Source: Anabaena sp. UHCC 0204 (GTDB taxonomy: Bacteria; Cyanobacteriota; Cyanobacteriia; Cyanobacteriales; Nostocaceae). Taken from it: a stretch of 36,226 nucleotides of DNA. Below are positions 7,067 to 15,662 of this stretch, piece by piece. Numbering within the stretch: position 1 is the first letter of the stretch; each line of letters begins with the position of its first letter. The notes below the pieces were generated by a model, which had not been told where the DNA came from, ran no database searches, and saw nothing but the letters and a program-made list of their open reading frames with translations. Where the stretch lies: positions 1-36,226 of the forward strand of contig NZ_VIKW01000041.1 in assembly GCF_009711975.1 (NCBI RefSeq). Reading direction: 5' to 3'. The position numbers and the translations under genes were made by a program.

Positions 7067-10000
7067 TCAAAGTTCCATAAAGTCGGTTGGTAAAATGGGG
7101 ATGCCTTCTGCCATTTGAATGACTGAATCTATGGGGTTATGAGATTCCCAAATACTTGTGTCATTATTACTACTAATATTGTCAGGATGAGCGGGTGGTT
7201 CATTTGGCGGTAAATCAATTGTAGAGGTAATGTCATTTGGGGAGAATAAAGCACCGTTGAGGGCGGCAAATTCTTTATCAGCATTATCTAAAATAGCCCC
7301 AAATAACAGAGTTTGAGTGAGATTGACGGAGTTAAGATTTACTCCTGTCAAATTGGCGTTAGTGAGGTTAGCCTTAGTCAGGTTTGCTCCTGTGAAGCTG
7401 ACTCGCTGGAGATTCGCACCTGTGAGGTTTGCTCCTGTGAGATTAGCCCCTTGTAAGTTAGCCTGTTGTAGGTTGGTATTGACTAAATTTGCACCAGTTA
7501 AGTCTGTATCGGATAAATTAATTCCTTGAAGATTGGCATCATTCCACATAACTTGTGATAATGACGCTTCTGAGAGATTGATACCTGCTAAGGATTTGCT
7601 CAAGAGACGAGATGAAAAGGCATTTTTATGTAAAATTGCGATCCGATTCATTAATTCTATGAGGGCATTGGGATAGAATTCTCTTAAATTACTGGGGTTT
7701 CCACAAGGATAAAAGATGGTTTTTATTTCCTGAGAAATACTACAGAGAAGTAAAAAGATATTCAATCCCACAGCAGCATTTATTTGTTCAACATTCAGAG
7801 GGTTATTGAGAGTTTGTAAATAGTTCCAAGCTTGATGGGCTATACCTTCATTTAGCCAACGACCTTGACAGTAATCACGCCAAAAATCTTCTAAGCGTTG
7901 ATACAAGATTGCTAAAGAAAAGTTATTTTTTTGCTGTTTTCTTAATCCTTCCAGTAGCAATTTTTCTATATCTTCTGTCAGGATACCATAACCAAGTAGT
8001 TGATAAATTTTTTGGGGTAAACTTGTGGTTGATTCGAGGATAAAGGTAATTTTTCCATAATTATCCTCTTGTTGTTGGGTAAGTTCTTGTAGTTGGCAAA
8101 CTATAGCTTGAATATAGAGATATTCTCCTAGTTTGGGGTGAGAGAATTCGATTCTAATTTGTGGTTCTTTGTGTTTGGTAATTAGACTAGAACGAAAATA
8201 AAAAGCTGGGAGATTTTGGTTAATTGATGCTGGGGAAAAATGGACTTGATGGCGATCGCTCTGGAGAATCTTTAAAGCGATATCTTGCATTTGATTGAGT
8301 AAATCTTGGGGATGACGATCTCCAAGCAAATTAGCGATCGCTGTCGGTGTTCGATGAATATGACTAGTACCTGCCCGTAATAACATAGTTTTAATGCCAT
8401 CTGGTTGCGGATACCCTAAAAACCAGCAATTTAAACGCTGATAAATTGCCCACAATAAAGGCGCATAATTCCCCTGTTCGTTACCAATTGATAATTCTAA
8501 TAGTTCATGATCTAGTAAGCCATCACGGTGTAAAATCGCCAATAAATATAACATTAGCGGTTGACGAACAAAACTAGATAATCCTGGTAAATTCGATGGT
8601 TTAGCAAATACACCAGCTTTTTTTAAGAATGTAAAAAAGTTTTGGGCAACAGATAAAGACTGGACTATTGACCAATGTTGAAACCATTGTCTGAGTTCAT
8701 CTACATCCAACGGCTGAATTGTAATTATTTTTGATATTTGTAAGAATTGGGGAGGAATTTCTGTCAAGCTTTTGCTACAATTTGTTAATATAATCTTGTG
8801 TTTTGCCAGTGATTGAAATTTAATCAACTGATCAATAAAAATTGTTTTAGCTCGATTTGTTTGCCCATGAGAAAATAATTCATCCCAACCATCTAAAATT
8901 AACAAACAGCGGGGATAATCCTTTTCTAGCCAAGTAGATAGATTAATTTTTTCATGTAAACTAAAAGCAGAATTAAGCGTTTCTACTAAAGTTTGACCAT
9001 AATTTATATCCCGCAACTGAATCAATATTGGCATCCAATTGGGGTAATGTTCCTGAGCTATTCGTGCTGCCAAAGTTTGACAAAAAGTGCTTTTCCCATA
9101 ACCAGATTCTGATTGAATAATTGTCATAGTTGTTAAATCATCCAATTGTTGTTGACACCAAGTCATTAGATCTAAAGTTACAACTTCTTTTTCCTCCTGA
9201 GTATCAACATTACTTTCTTCAACTAGCACACCCGTCAGCGGAACAAATATATCCTTGAGAGCAAAGGATTCCATGAATAAAGGTATACTACGATTTTGCA
9301 GAATACTGGCTCGGTAATATTCTCTGTATAAATCAATTTTGTCAGCGACCGTAGGGAAATTAACTATACCTGATAATTCAATTTGTGAGTTAATAGTATT
9401 TGGGGGTAATAAATTACCCAAACGGACAAACTTTTGTAGTTGGGCTAAGGAGGCTGCATTATTAGTAATAACTATGAGTAAATCACCTGGAAGTGAGTAA
9501 AGCAAACGCTTTGTTAACAGTTTGGCTTCTGGTTCTTCCGCACCGTTAGCAATTAACCAAGCCACTGTCGCCCCATTCATTTGTTGAACTAGCAAAGAGT
9601 CGGCTACTAAAGCCAGTGCTTGTTCGGCTTGTTTATCCGTGAGTTTACCAGGGCGAAGATTTTTGAGCAGTTCTTCTAATTTGCTATCGGAAAGGGTAAG
9701 TTCTTCTACTTCTTCATGTATTGGGGCTATAGGAATGATAGCTCTATCCAACCATTGTCTTTTGAGACTAACTTCCTGAAGTAGAATCTGTTGTAAAGCC
9801 TGAAGATAGGCAATTTGGAATGCTAACCATGTTCCCTCGTTTCGTCTTAAAGCCTTTTTTTGGCTGAGACTATCCAAGATACTTTCTGTTAACTGGGATA
9901 AAAGATGTATGTCTTCCCACACTATACTGAGAGGTAATACAAACACCTCCGCCAACGGACAAATATCAAATGGTGTTAGAGCTTTGGCTTCTATCTCTTG

Positions 10001-10105
10001 CACAATTCGATAAGCAATAGCCGCGATTTGACCAGTTGACAATTCTTTGTTCTGTTTGATAGCAAGATGACGCTCTTTTAACCAACGTCTAATACTCAAG
10101 TTCAT
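7067..10105 (-). CDS. NACHT/STAND-like NTPase with C-terminal pentapeptide repeats
   Basis: Large soluble protein of 1012 aa. Residues 1-300 form a helical N-terminal region of unknown type. A P-loop NTPase follows: Walker A SESGYGKST at about 333-341 and a Walker B/NACHT-type acidic strand CLLILDGWDEL at about 400-410. The next ~400 residues are predicted helical, as in STAND signalling ATPases. At about 848-932, the sequence falls into A(N/D)LxG pentapeptide repeats (for example ANLQGANLTG), which build a right-handed beta helix. An Asn/Pro/acidic tail closes the protein. STAND proteins act as ATP-switched sensors; many such architectures in cyanobacteria are uncharacterised, and some NACHT proteins act in antiphage defence. 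No nuclease, protease or TIR effector is visible. Divergent from the response regulator, with 101 bp between starts. Confidence 0.85.
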   Translation of the reverse strand: MNLSIRRWLKERHLAIKQNKELSTGQIAAIAYRIVQEIEAKALTPFDICPLAEVFVLPLSIVWEDIHLLSQLTESILDSLSQKKALRRNEGTWLAFQIAYLQALQQILLQEVSLKRQWLDRAIIPIAPIHEEVEELTLSDSKLEELLKNLRPGKLTDKQAEQALALVADSLLVQQMNGATVAWLIANGAEEPEAKLLTKRLLYSLPGDLLIVITNNAASLAQLQKFVRLGNLLPPNTINSQIELSGIVNFPTVADKIDLYREYYRASILQNRSIPLFMESFALKDIFVPLTGVLVEESNVDTQEEKEVVTLDLMTWCQQQLDDLTTMTIIQSESGYGKSTFCQTLAARIAQEHYPNWMPILIQLRDINYGQTLVETLNSAFSLHEKINLSTWLEKDYPRCLLILDGWDELFSHGQTNRAKTIFIDQLIKFQSLAKHKIILTNCSKSLTEIPPQFLQISKIITIQPLDVDELRQWFQHWSIVQSLSVAQNFFTFLKKAGVFAKPSNLPGLSSFVRQPLMLYLLAILHRDGLLDHELLELSIGNEQGNYAPLLWAIYQRLNCWFLGYPQPDGIKTMLLRAGTSHIHRTPTAIANLLGDRHPQDLLNQMQDIALKILQSDRHQVHFSPASINQNLPAFYFRSSLITKHKEPQIRIEFSHPKLGEYLYIQAIVCQLQELTQQQEDNYGKITFILESTTSLPQKIYQLLGYGILTEDIEKLLLEGLRKQQKNNFSLAILYQRLEDFWRDYCQGRWLNEGIAHQAWNYLQTLNNPLNVEQINAAVGLNIFLLLCSISQEIKTIFYPCGNPSNLREFYPNALIELMNRIAILHKNAFSSRLLSKSLAGINLSEASLSQVMWNDANLQGINLSDTDLTGANLVNTNLQQANLQGANLTGANLTGANLQRVSFTGANLTKANLTNANLTGVNLNSVNLTQTLLFGAILDNADKEFAALNGALFSPNDITSTIDLPPNEPPAHPDNISSNNDTSIWESHNPIDSVIQMAEGIPILPTDFMEL

Positions 10106-10206
10106 TTAATTACACAGTAAATGGTCGGATATCGAAATTATCATGCAATTTATGACACATTGATCAATAAACAACAGGTAACTATTGAAACTATTTGAGC
10201 ATACTA

Positions 10207-11904
10207 ATGAGCGATCGCCCTTTACAATTCTTATTGATTGACCCAGATCCCATCTTCCGTTTAGGACTAAAGGTAACATTGGAAGCTATTCCTAATTTAC
10301 AGGTAGTAGCCGATGTAGCCACAGACACCGCTGCTTTACAGGTTTTAGCAGAAATACTGGCTGGAAATCCCCAAAAAATCAAATTAATCATTTTAGAACT
10401 AGATAGTAAACAGACAGGGCTGCAATTTTGTAGCCAATTGAAAGCTTTATACCCCCACATACCTATATTACTCTTAAGTAACCTATCTCGACCAGAACTG
10501 CTCATAGCCGCAAAAGCGATAGGGATAAATGGCTATTGTCCTAAAGGTATATCAATTTCGCAATTAATCCCCATTATTCAAACAGTAGCGAATGGGGGTT
10601 ATTATTGGTTCGCAGAGACAGAAATTTCCTCTGTTTTATCATCTCCTCTCCCATTTGCTAAGTTGCGAAATAACTTACAAAATTCAGGAATTAATTATAT
10701 TGATCATGCTCTTCATCAAGTTACAGAACAATTAAAATTACCGGGAATAACACTATTAAATAAAGCAATTTTAGCAGGACAACGGCGCGAACTTTTATCG
10801 GCTCGTTGGGTAATGAAACACTTATTAACATTACCGCAGGAAAGACAAAATTTACCGCCTGAAAATCAATTATCATCAGTTAAATCTATAGTTAAATTAG
10901 ATGCACAACCGTTGATAAACATACCACCTCTAGTTAACTATCAACAACTACAATCTGAATTATTGAGATCATGTATAAATAAACTCCAATTTCCCTTGGA
11001 AAATCTCACTAATACACCTTTGGAAATTGATATTCTTCGAGAATATAAAAAGCGAGAGTTACTGGAGATTATCATTCATAAATTTTCCCAACAATTAGAA
11101 GAAATCCATGCTTTCAAGTTTGATGAAAATCAATTATTTAATTTAAAAGATCAGATTCTTGTGGATTTATGGGAATTTGCAATTACAGCTTTTTTTGGAA
11201 CTTATTCCCATCTAATTTTAGACAAACGCGAAATAAACATAGTTAAATTCTTATTAGATAAAGCGAAAGATTCAAAAACTCAACTTCTCAGCAAAGTTCC
11301 TTTGTTTTGGGAATTATTATCTTATTTACTATTATTGAAAGATTTACATATTGATAACACTTCTTACCCAGCAGGAAGCAAAGAGGCTCAATCTCAAGCA
11401 TCAGTAATTTTAGAAAATCTCATAATTCACATAGCTAATTGCGTGATTCAACCATTGTTAAATAATTTAGCAGACGAAGAAAGCATTAAACAAAATTTTT
11501 ATAATCGTCAAATGATATCTACTAGAGAAATTGAAAAATTTAGAAATAACCTCTCTTGGAAATACCAATTATCTCAATATATAACTGAAGCACAAACAAT
11601 TTTTGAAAGTCGCTACGAATTATTTGTTTTTACACCTCGTGGTATCGCTAAAATATCAATTTATGCACCCCGTAACCAAGAATTAGCTAAACTTTCTGGA
11701 ATTCCATTAGGAGTAACGTTAATTCTAGAATTTCGAGATGCTGTTTCCCCACGTTTACAATCACTATTAGGCTTTTTAGGAACTGGAATTGTTTTTGTGC
11801 TTACTCAAGTAGTTGGAAAAGGTTTAGGTTTAGTTGGAAGAGGTATTTTACAGGGACTTGGTAATGTTTCTTTTGCGGAAAAGGGACAACGGAAGGATAA
11901 ATAA
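10207..11904 (+). CDS. response regulator-like protein with DUF3685 (Ycf55-type) domain
   Basis: 565 aa from the ATG at 10207; an in-frame TTG at 10195 adds four residues but is less likely. Residues 6-125 form a NarL-like receiver: acidic pair D12/D14 (IDPDP), switch S91 and conserved K113 (CPKG). At the phosphoacceptor strand the sequence reads IILELDS, so the usual Asp appears to be E64, with D66 two residues on. The remainder (about 180-565) matches DUF3685, related to Ycf55 of red algal plastids, with a hydrophobic Gly-rich end (LLGFLGTGIVFVLTQVVGKG, about 525-544) that could associate with membrane. No DNA-binding domain is seen. Function unknown; conserved in cyanobacteria. Confidence 0.85.
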   Translation: MSDRPLQFLLIDPDPIFRLGLKVTLEAIPNLQVVADVATDTAALQVLAEILAGNPQKIKLIILELDSKQTGLQFCSQLKALYPHIPILLLSNLSRPELLIAAKAIGINGYCPKGISISQLIPIIQTVANGGYYWFAETEISSVLSSPLPFAKLRNNLQNSGINYIDHALHQVTEQLKLPGITLLNKAILAGQRRELLSARWVMKHLLTLPQERQNLPPENQLSSVKSIVKLDAQPLINIPPLVNYQQLQSELLRSCINKLQFPLENLTNTPLEIDILREYKKRELLEIIIHKFSQQLEEIHAFKFDENQLFNLKDQILVDLWEFAITAFFGTYSHLILDKREINIVKFLLDKAKDSKTQLLSKVPLFWELLSYLLLLKDLHIDNTSYPAGSKEAQSQASVILENLIIHIANCVIQPLLNNLADEESIKQNFYNRQMISTREIEKFRNNLSWKYQLSQYITEAQTIFESRYELFVFTPRGIAKISIYAPRNQELAKLSGIPLGVTLILEFRDAVSPRLQSLLGFLGTGIVFVLTQVVGKGLGLVGRGILQGLGNVSFAEKGQRKDK

Positions 11905-12000
11905 TTGACAATTGATAATTGATAATTGACAATTGACAATTGACAATTGGGAATTGGTGATTGGTGATTGGTGATTGGTGATTGGGTACTGGGTACTGGG
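11905..12000. repeat. three stacked heptamer arrays (TGACAAT, GGTGATT, GGGTACT)
   Basis: Starting on the base after the DUF3685 stop codon, about six TGACAAT/TGATAAT units give way to four GGTGATT units and then two GGGTACT units with sharp boundaries. They fill most of the convergent junction with the flavoprotein gene. Confidence 0.88.
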
Positions 12001-12040
12001 TCATTTTCTTCCTTCTTCCTCCTGCTGTACCTTTTCCTTA

Positions 12041-13495
12041 TCAATTCCAATCACGAAGAACATTGAATAAACTGGCTAAAAATTCTTGTAAAGTATGATT
12101 TTTCTGAATTCTGTTTTTATTCCATTCTCGCGCAGTTTGAATTAAAATTTCGGAAAAGCTGGGATAAATAGGCGATAATTTAGCTAAATTCTGAATCTTA
12201 ATATTTTGCGATATTGCTAAAGCAATTAAATTAATTAATTCTGCTGCTTCTATTCCTAAGATAGAACATCCTAAAATTTTCCCATTTTCTAAAACTACTA
12301 GTTTACAAATACCTGTAATTTCGCTGTGAATTTGGGAAGCGGTAGCTATTTTAAAATATTGTTTGAAACTTAAAATTTGCTTTAGAGGATATTGAAGTTT
12401 TGCTTGTTGTTCTGTCAAGCCAACTTGTGCTACCATTGGCTGAAAATATATTCCCCAGGGAACACATTCATAATTAACTTTCAGTCTGGGGAAAAATAGG
12501 GCATTTTTGATAGCAATATTAGCTTCATAGTTACTCAGATTTATTAAATCATAACCGCCTATGACATCACCACAGGCGTAAATACGATGATTTGTAGTTT
12601 GTAATTTTTCATTGACTACTAATCGCTGTTGATACCATTTTACTCCTACTGCTGGTAAATTTAGGTATTCTAAATTTGGCTGTTGTCCAGTAGCAATCAA
12701 AATTTCATCAGTTTCAATGGCTTTATTTCCTGCTTGAACCCATTTTTTATTTTCTATATATCTTACCTGTGTAATTGTTGTTTGTGTGAAAACACGCACA
12801 CCATCAACTTCTAATTGTGCTATTATTAATTTAGATATTTCGGAATCAAGATTAGGAAGAATATTGGAGTATTTAATAATTAAAGTAACATGACAACCAA
12901 ACTTAGCTAAAATTTGAGCAATTTCTATACTTTGAGGAATACCACCAAGAATTACCCAATTTTTAGGTAATGCTGTTCTTTCTAAATATTCCCAAATATT
13001 AGCTATAGTTAGATATTCGATAGTCTCTAATCCGTTAATATTAGGAATTAAGGGACGAGAACCATTAGCGAGTAAGTAGGTGCGACTATATAACCGACGA
13101 TTATTAATTGTAAAACTTAATTTGCGAGAAGACTGAAATTGACCATTACCAACAATAATATCAACTCCTTGGGCAACTAAATTGCCAAAAGAATTGATTT
13201 GAGTAATATTTTTGGAAACAGCATCTGCATAAACTAATCCATTTTTCCAGTTGGGAGATGCTGTGTTTAAATTAATATTTTTTTCCTGAATTTCTAGATT
13301 TACTAAATTACGAGATTGCTGTGTAATTTTACTAATTTCGCTGAGTACATATTGAGGATGCAAATTGTAGGGATGAGCAGAATCCGCACCGACAATTAAG
13401 GCAACTTTAGCGCCTAGCTGAGTAGCAGTTAAAGCAGCTTGGTATCCGGCAATACTGCCACCAATTATAACGATATCATAGTCAACATTAGTCAT
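12041..13495 (-). CDS. pyridine nucleotide-disulfide oxidoreductase-like flavoprotein lacking the redox disulfide
   Basis: A 484-aa protein with the fold of dihydrolipoamide dehydrogenase or mercuric reductase. The FAD site is intact in outline: IIGGSIAG (10-17), ATG (268-270) and the second FAD contact ACGDV (307-311). The C-terminal dimerisation domain is present at about 345-460. The catalytic apparatus is not: the GGTCxNxGCxPSK redox motif is replaced by SAHPYNLHPQYVL (39-51), and the C-terminal HPTxxE His is Tyr (SPIYPSFSE, 441-449). The NAD loop reads LGGIPQSIE (183-191), missing two of three expected glycines. It may bind FAD without disulfide reductase activity. The CobD-like gene lies 49 bp upstream on the same strand. 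Confidence 0.85.
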   Translation of the reverse strand: MTNVDYDIVIIGGSIAGYQAALTATQLGAKVALIVGADSAHPYNLHPQYVLSEISKITQQSRNLVNLEIQEKNINLNTASPNWKNGLVYADAVSKNITQINSFGNLVAQGVDIIVGNGQFQSSRKLSFTINNRRLYSRTYLLANGSRPLIPNINGLETIEYLTIANIWEYLERTALPKNWVILGGIPQSIEIAQILAKFGCHVTLIIKYSNILPNLDSEISKLIIAQLEVDGVRVFTQTTITQVRYIENKKWVQAGNKAIETDEILIATGQQPNLEYLNLPAVGVKWYQQRLVVNEKLQTTNHRIYACGDVIGGYDLINLSNYEANIAIKNALFFPRLKVNYECVPWGIYFQPMVAQVGLTEQQAKLQYPLKQILSFKQYFKIATASQIHSEITGICKLVVLENGKILGCSILGIEAAELINLIALAISQNIKIQNLAKLSPIYPSFSEILIQTAREWNKNRIQKNHTLQEFLASLFNVLRDWN

Positions 13496-13523
13496 TGGTC
13501 AGTTGGGATGAAGTGGCCGTTTT

Positions 13524-13558
13524 TTAATTTTTAATTCTTAATTCTTAATTTTTAATTG
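13524..13558. repeat. TTAATTC/TTAATTT short tandem repeat running into a gene end
   Basis: About five imperfect heptamers of TTAATTC/TTAATTT type. The array extends across the stop codon of the CobD-like gene (stop at 13545-13547), so the repeat supplies the stop and the last residues IKN of that protein. Confidence 0.7.
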
Positions 13559-14621
13559 TTTTAATAATGGCTGTTAACAGACGCTGGTTATCGGACTCTG
13601 TACGGATTGCGACGCGGAAATAGCGATCGCCTAATTCTTTAAAGCTTAAACAATCACGAATTAAAATTTGGTGTTGCTGAAGTAAGTTTTGTTGTAACTG
13701 GGATGTAGACTGTGACGATTCTATCAATAAGTAGTTAACAGCGCCTTTAAGGGGGCGTAATCCAGAAATTGAGGATAAACCTTGATATAGTTGATTTCTG
13801 GCGGCTGGTAGCCATTTCCAAGTGCGGTTTTGAAATTCTGTATCTTGGAGGGCGGCGATCGCTGCACCAGCAGCTAAAGTATTTACAGGCCAGGGATCTC
13901 GCCATAATTTCCATGTAGCTAGACGGTGGGGATGAGCGATCGCATATCCTAATCTTAGCCCTGGCAAACTATAAAATTTAGTGAGCGATCGTAAAATCAC
14001 TAAATTCTCATATTCCTGCACCAACGAAATCAGGCTTTCTTCCTCATCAGGTGGCAAAAAATCCATAAACGCCTCATCTACCACCACCAAAGCAAACTTC
14101 TCTAAATACGGTAAAACAGATTCCCGTGCAAATAACCTACCCGTTGGGTTATGGGGATTATTCAGTAGTAACCCACATTCTGAAGTCTGAAAATGGAAAC
14201 TTGGAAACAGACAAATATCCTCATTCCCTCCTCCCAAATCTACAGGAAACTCCAGCACCTTAGCGTTATTAGCCGCAAGAGTGCGGTAATAGTCGCCAAA
14301 GGCCGGAGTCAATAAAACTGTTGCCGCTAATTGTCCTAATTCTCTACCCGCCAAAGTTAATAATTCGGCTGAACCATTACCCGGCAAAATCCATTCAGAA
14401 GGTATTTGATGGAAGTTACCCAAAGCTAGTCTCAATTCACTATACTCTGGGTCAGGATAATTTCTCAGACTACCCAATTGGGATAAAATCGCAGCAATAA
14501 CGCTGTTTGGTGGTCCCAACGGGCTAATACTAGCAGAAAAATCCACAATAGCATCAGGGGAACAGCCAGCCAGCGCTGCTGCCCAAGCCAAGTTTCCCCC
14601 GTGTGCTTGTTGTGGCATCAA
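13545..14621 (-). CDS. CobD/CobC-like threonine-phosphate decarboxylase (class I/II aminotransferase fold)
   Basis: A 358-aa PLP enzyme of fold type I. In the cobalamin pathway CobD decarboxylates L-threonine-O-3-phosphate to aminopropanol phosphate, which becomes the linker of the B12 lower ligand. Visible features are the N-terminal HGGNLAWAAALAG segment typical of CobD/CobC (histidinol-phosphate aminotransferases lack it), NPHNPTG (155-161), the PLP-contacting D182 in VVDEAFMDF, and the PLP lysine K215 in SLTKFYSLPGLRLGY. The ATG at 14621 is followed by a second Met; either could be used. No other cobalamin genes are nearby. A histidinol-phosphate aminotransferase is the main alternative and less likely. 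Confidence 0.87.
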   Translation of the reverse strand: MMPQQAHGGNLAWAAALAGCSPDAIVDFSASISPLGPPNSVIAAILSQLGSLRNYPDPEYSELRLALGNFHQIPSEWILPGNGSAELLTLAGRELGQLAATVLLTPAFGDYYRTLAANNAKVLEFPVDLGGGNEDICLFPSFHFQTSECGLLLNNPHNPTGRLFARESVLPYLEKFALVVVDEAFMDFLPPDEEESLISLVQEYENLVILRSLTKFYSLPGLRLGYAIAHPHRLATWKLWRDPWPVNTLAAGAAIAALQDTEFQNRTWKWLPAARNQLYQGLSSISGLRPLKGAVNYLLIESSQSTSQLQQNLLQQHQILIRDCLSFKELGDRYFRVAIRTESDNQRLLTAIIKTIKN

Positions 14622-14644
14622 AAAAAGTCTCCCTATAACAGAAC

Positions 14645-14929
14645 TTACTCTTTTGGGGGTGCTACTCTTTCTCTAAATAGTTTCCCAGCCGAGAAAGCAG
14701 GAACTCTAGTCGCTGGAATTTCCATTTTTTCGTTCGTTTTGGGGTTACGGCCTTCACGGGCTTTGCGTTCCCGTGATTCAAAAGAACCAAATCCCACCAA
14801 AGTTACCTTGTCACCGGAAGAAACTGCCTCAACAATGGTTTCTATGGCAGCACTCAACACTTGATCAGCCTGTTTCTTGGTAACATTAGCCTTTTCAGCC
14901 ACTGCATCAACTAATTCGCCTTTGTTCAT
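14645..14929 (-). CDS. HU family DNA-binding protein
   Basis: Nucleoid protein HU, 94 aa, binds and bends DNA as a dimer. The N-terminal helical body (MNKGELVDAVAEKANVTKKQ) and the family signature GFGSFESRERKAREGRNP (47-64) are both present. The DNA-inserting arm has a proline in EKMEIPATRVPAFSAGK. A good ribosome site, AGGAG, lies about 6 bases before the ATG (minus strand, near 14936-14941). It lies just upstream of the CobD-like gene on the same strand with a 23-bp gap, so read-through is possible. In Nostocales, HU (HanA) is needed for heterocyst differentiation; which HU paralogue this is was not tested. Confidence 0.96.
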   Translation of the reverse strand: MNKGELVDAVAEKANVTKKQADQVLSAAIETIVEAVSSGDKVTLVGFGSFESRERKAREGRNPKTNEKMEIPATRVPAFSAGKLFRERVAPPKE

Positions 14930-14959
14930 ATCAAACTCCTAAAGTTTACTAGATTTATT

Positions 14960-14986
14960 TAAAGATGCACCATGGAAGCATCTTTA
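14960..14986 (-). promoter_or_regulatory. hairpin in the HU leader
   Basis: A perfect 9-bp inverted repeat (TAAAGATGC ... GCATCTTTA with a 9-base loop) lies 31-57 bases upstream of the HU start codon. It would fold in the 5' leader of the HU transcript or be an operator. There is no T-run on the HU strand, so termination is unlikely. Confidence 0.5.
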
Positions 14987-15662
14987 CGTAAATCTCTGTT
15001 TGTAGAAATACGAAAATCGTTCCTTGAGAGTATTTACACTCAAAACCGCCGTAAATCTCATTGACTCGACTTTTCAATGAATCATTCTAAGGCGTTGTAG
15101 CCCGAAGTGGATAGATGAAACTATTAATTTATATAGATTTCAGGATTTTTTATCTTTTTTACCTCTTTATTGTAATCAAAATACACTATTTTAAGCAGAA
15201 ATACTGGGTAGCAAATCCAAGCACTGGGTGATTAAAGTCAGTACGTGGATCAACTTCCCACCCAGCCTACCAAATTCTTCCCTATTCGCATAGCCCAATA
15301 TTGGCCGAAACCGGTTTTGGTTTTTCCCTCTCAGCAATTCAGTAGAAATTAGGTTTAAAAACTTCTCAGTATGTACCTACCATTTGCAGCAATTTTACAG
15401 CAAATCTCAATGATTACCATTGATCAGTGACTGTCATCACCGATTTATCTTTATCAAAAAATTACTATTGTGGTAGTAAAAGTTTATTTCCCCTTTACTA
15501 CTGAAACTCCGTAACTTCCCAGAGATATGGTAAAATATCTACAGAGATAGATCAACGATCTAGATCATAAATATCAGATATTCCTAAACATCGGGTTTTT
15601 ACGGTTGACCAACCTGAAGAATATACAAAAACACATTGATACCAGGTTACAGGTAATGAAAA
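14987..15662. other. 676-bp intergenic region between divergent HU and the 453-aa gene
   Basis: No convincing ORF, tRNA or repeat array is seen. It holds the HU promoter and probably that of the 453-aa gene. A small 7-bp inverted repeat (TCATTGA/TCAATGA) is at 15058-15080. At 15200-15270, CTGGGTAG, CTGGGTGA and CCACCCAG could form alternative stems. A non-coding RNA is possible but not shown. Confidence 0.5.

Noticed and set aside
7317-7529. Plus-strand 70-aa ORF rich in LxxVRFAPVKL units
   Set aside because: It is the antisense shadow of the pentapeptide repeats, which stay open on both strands because of their periodic composition.
11801-12050. Two minus-strand ORFs of 67 and 81 aa rich in NHQSPITNHQ or NYQLSI
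   Set aside because: They are translations of the heptamer arrays, not genes.
13545-14621. Histidinol-phosphate aminotransferase (hisC) instead of CobD/CobC
   Set aside because: The N-terminal HGGNLAWAAALAG segment is the CobD/CobC form, and no histidine biosynthesis genes are nearby; some doubt remains.
14601-14864. Plus-strand 87-aa ORF over HU
   Set aside because: Antisense to the clearly identified HU gene.
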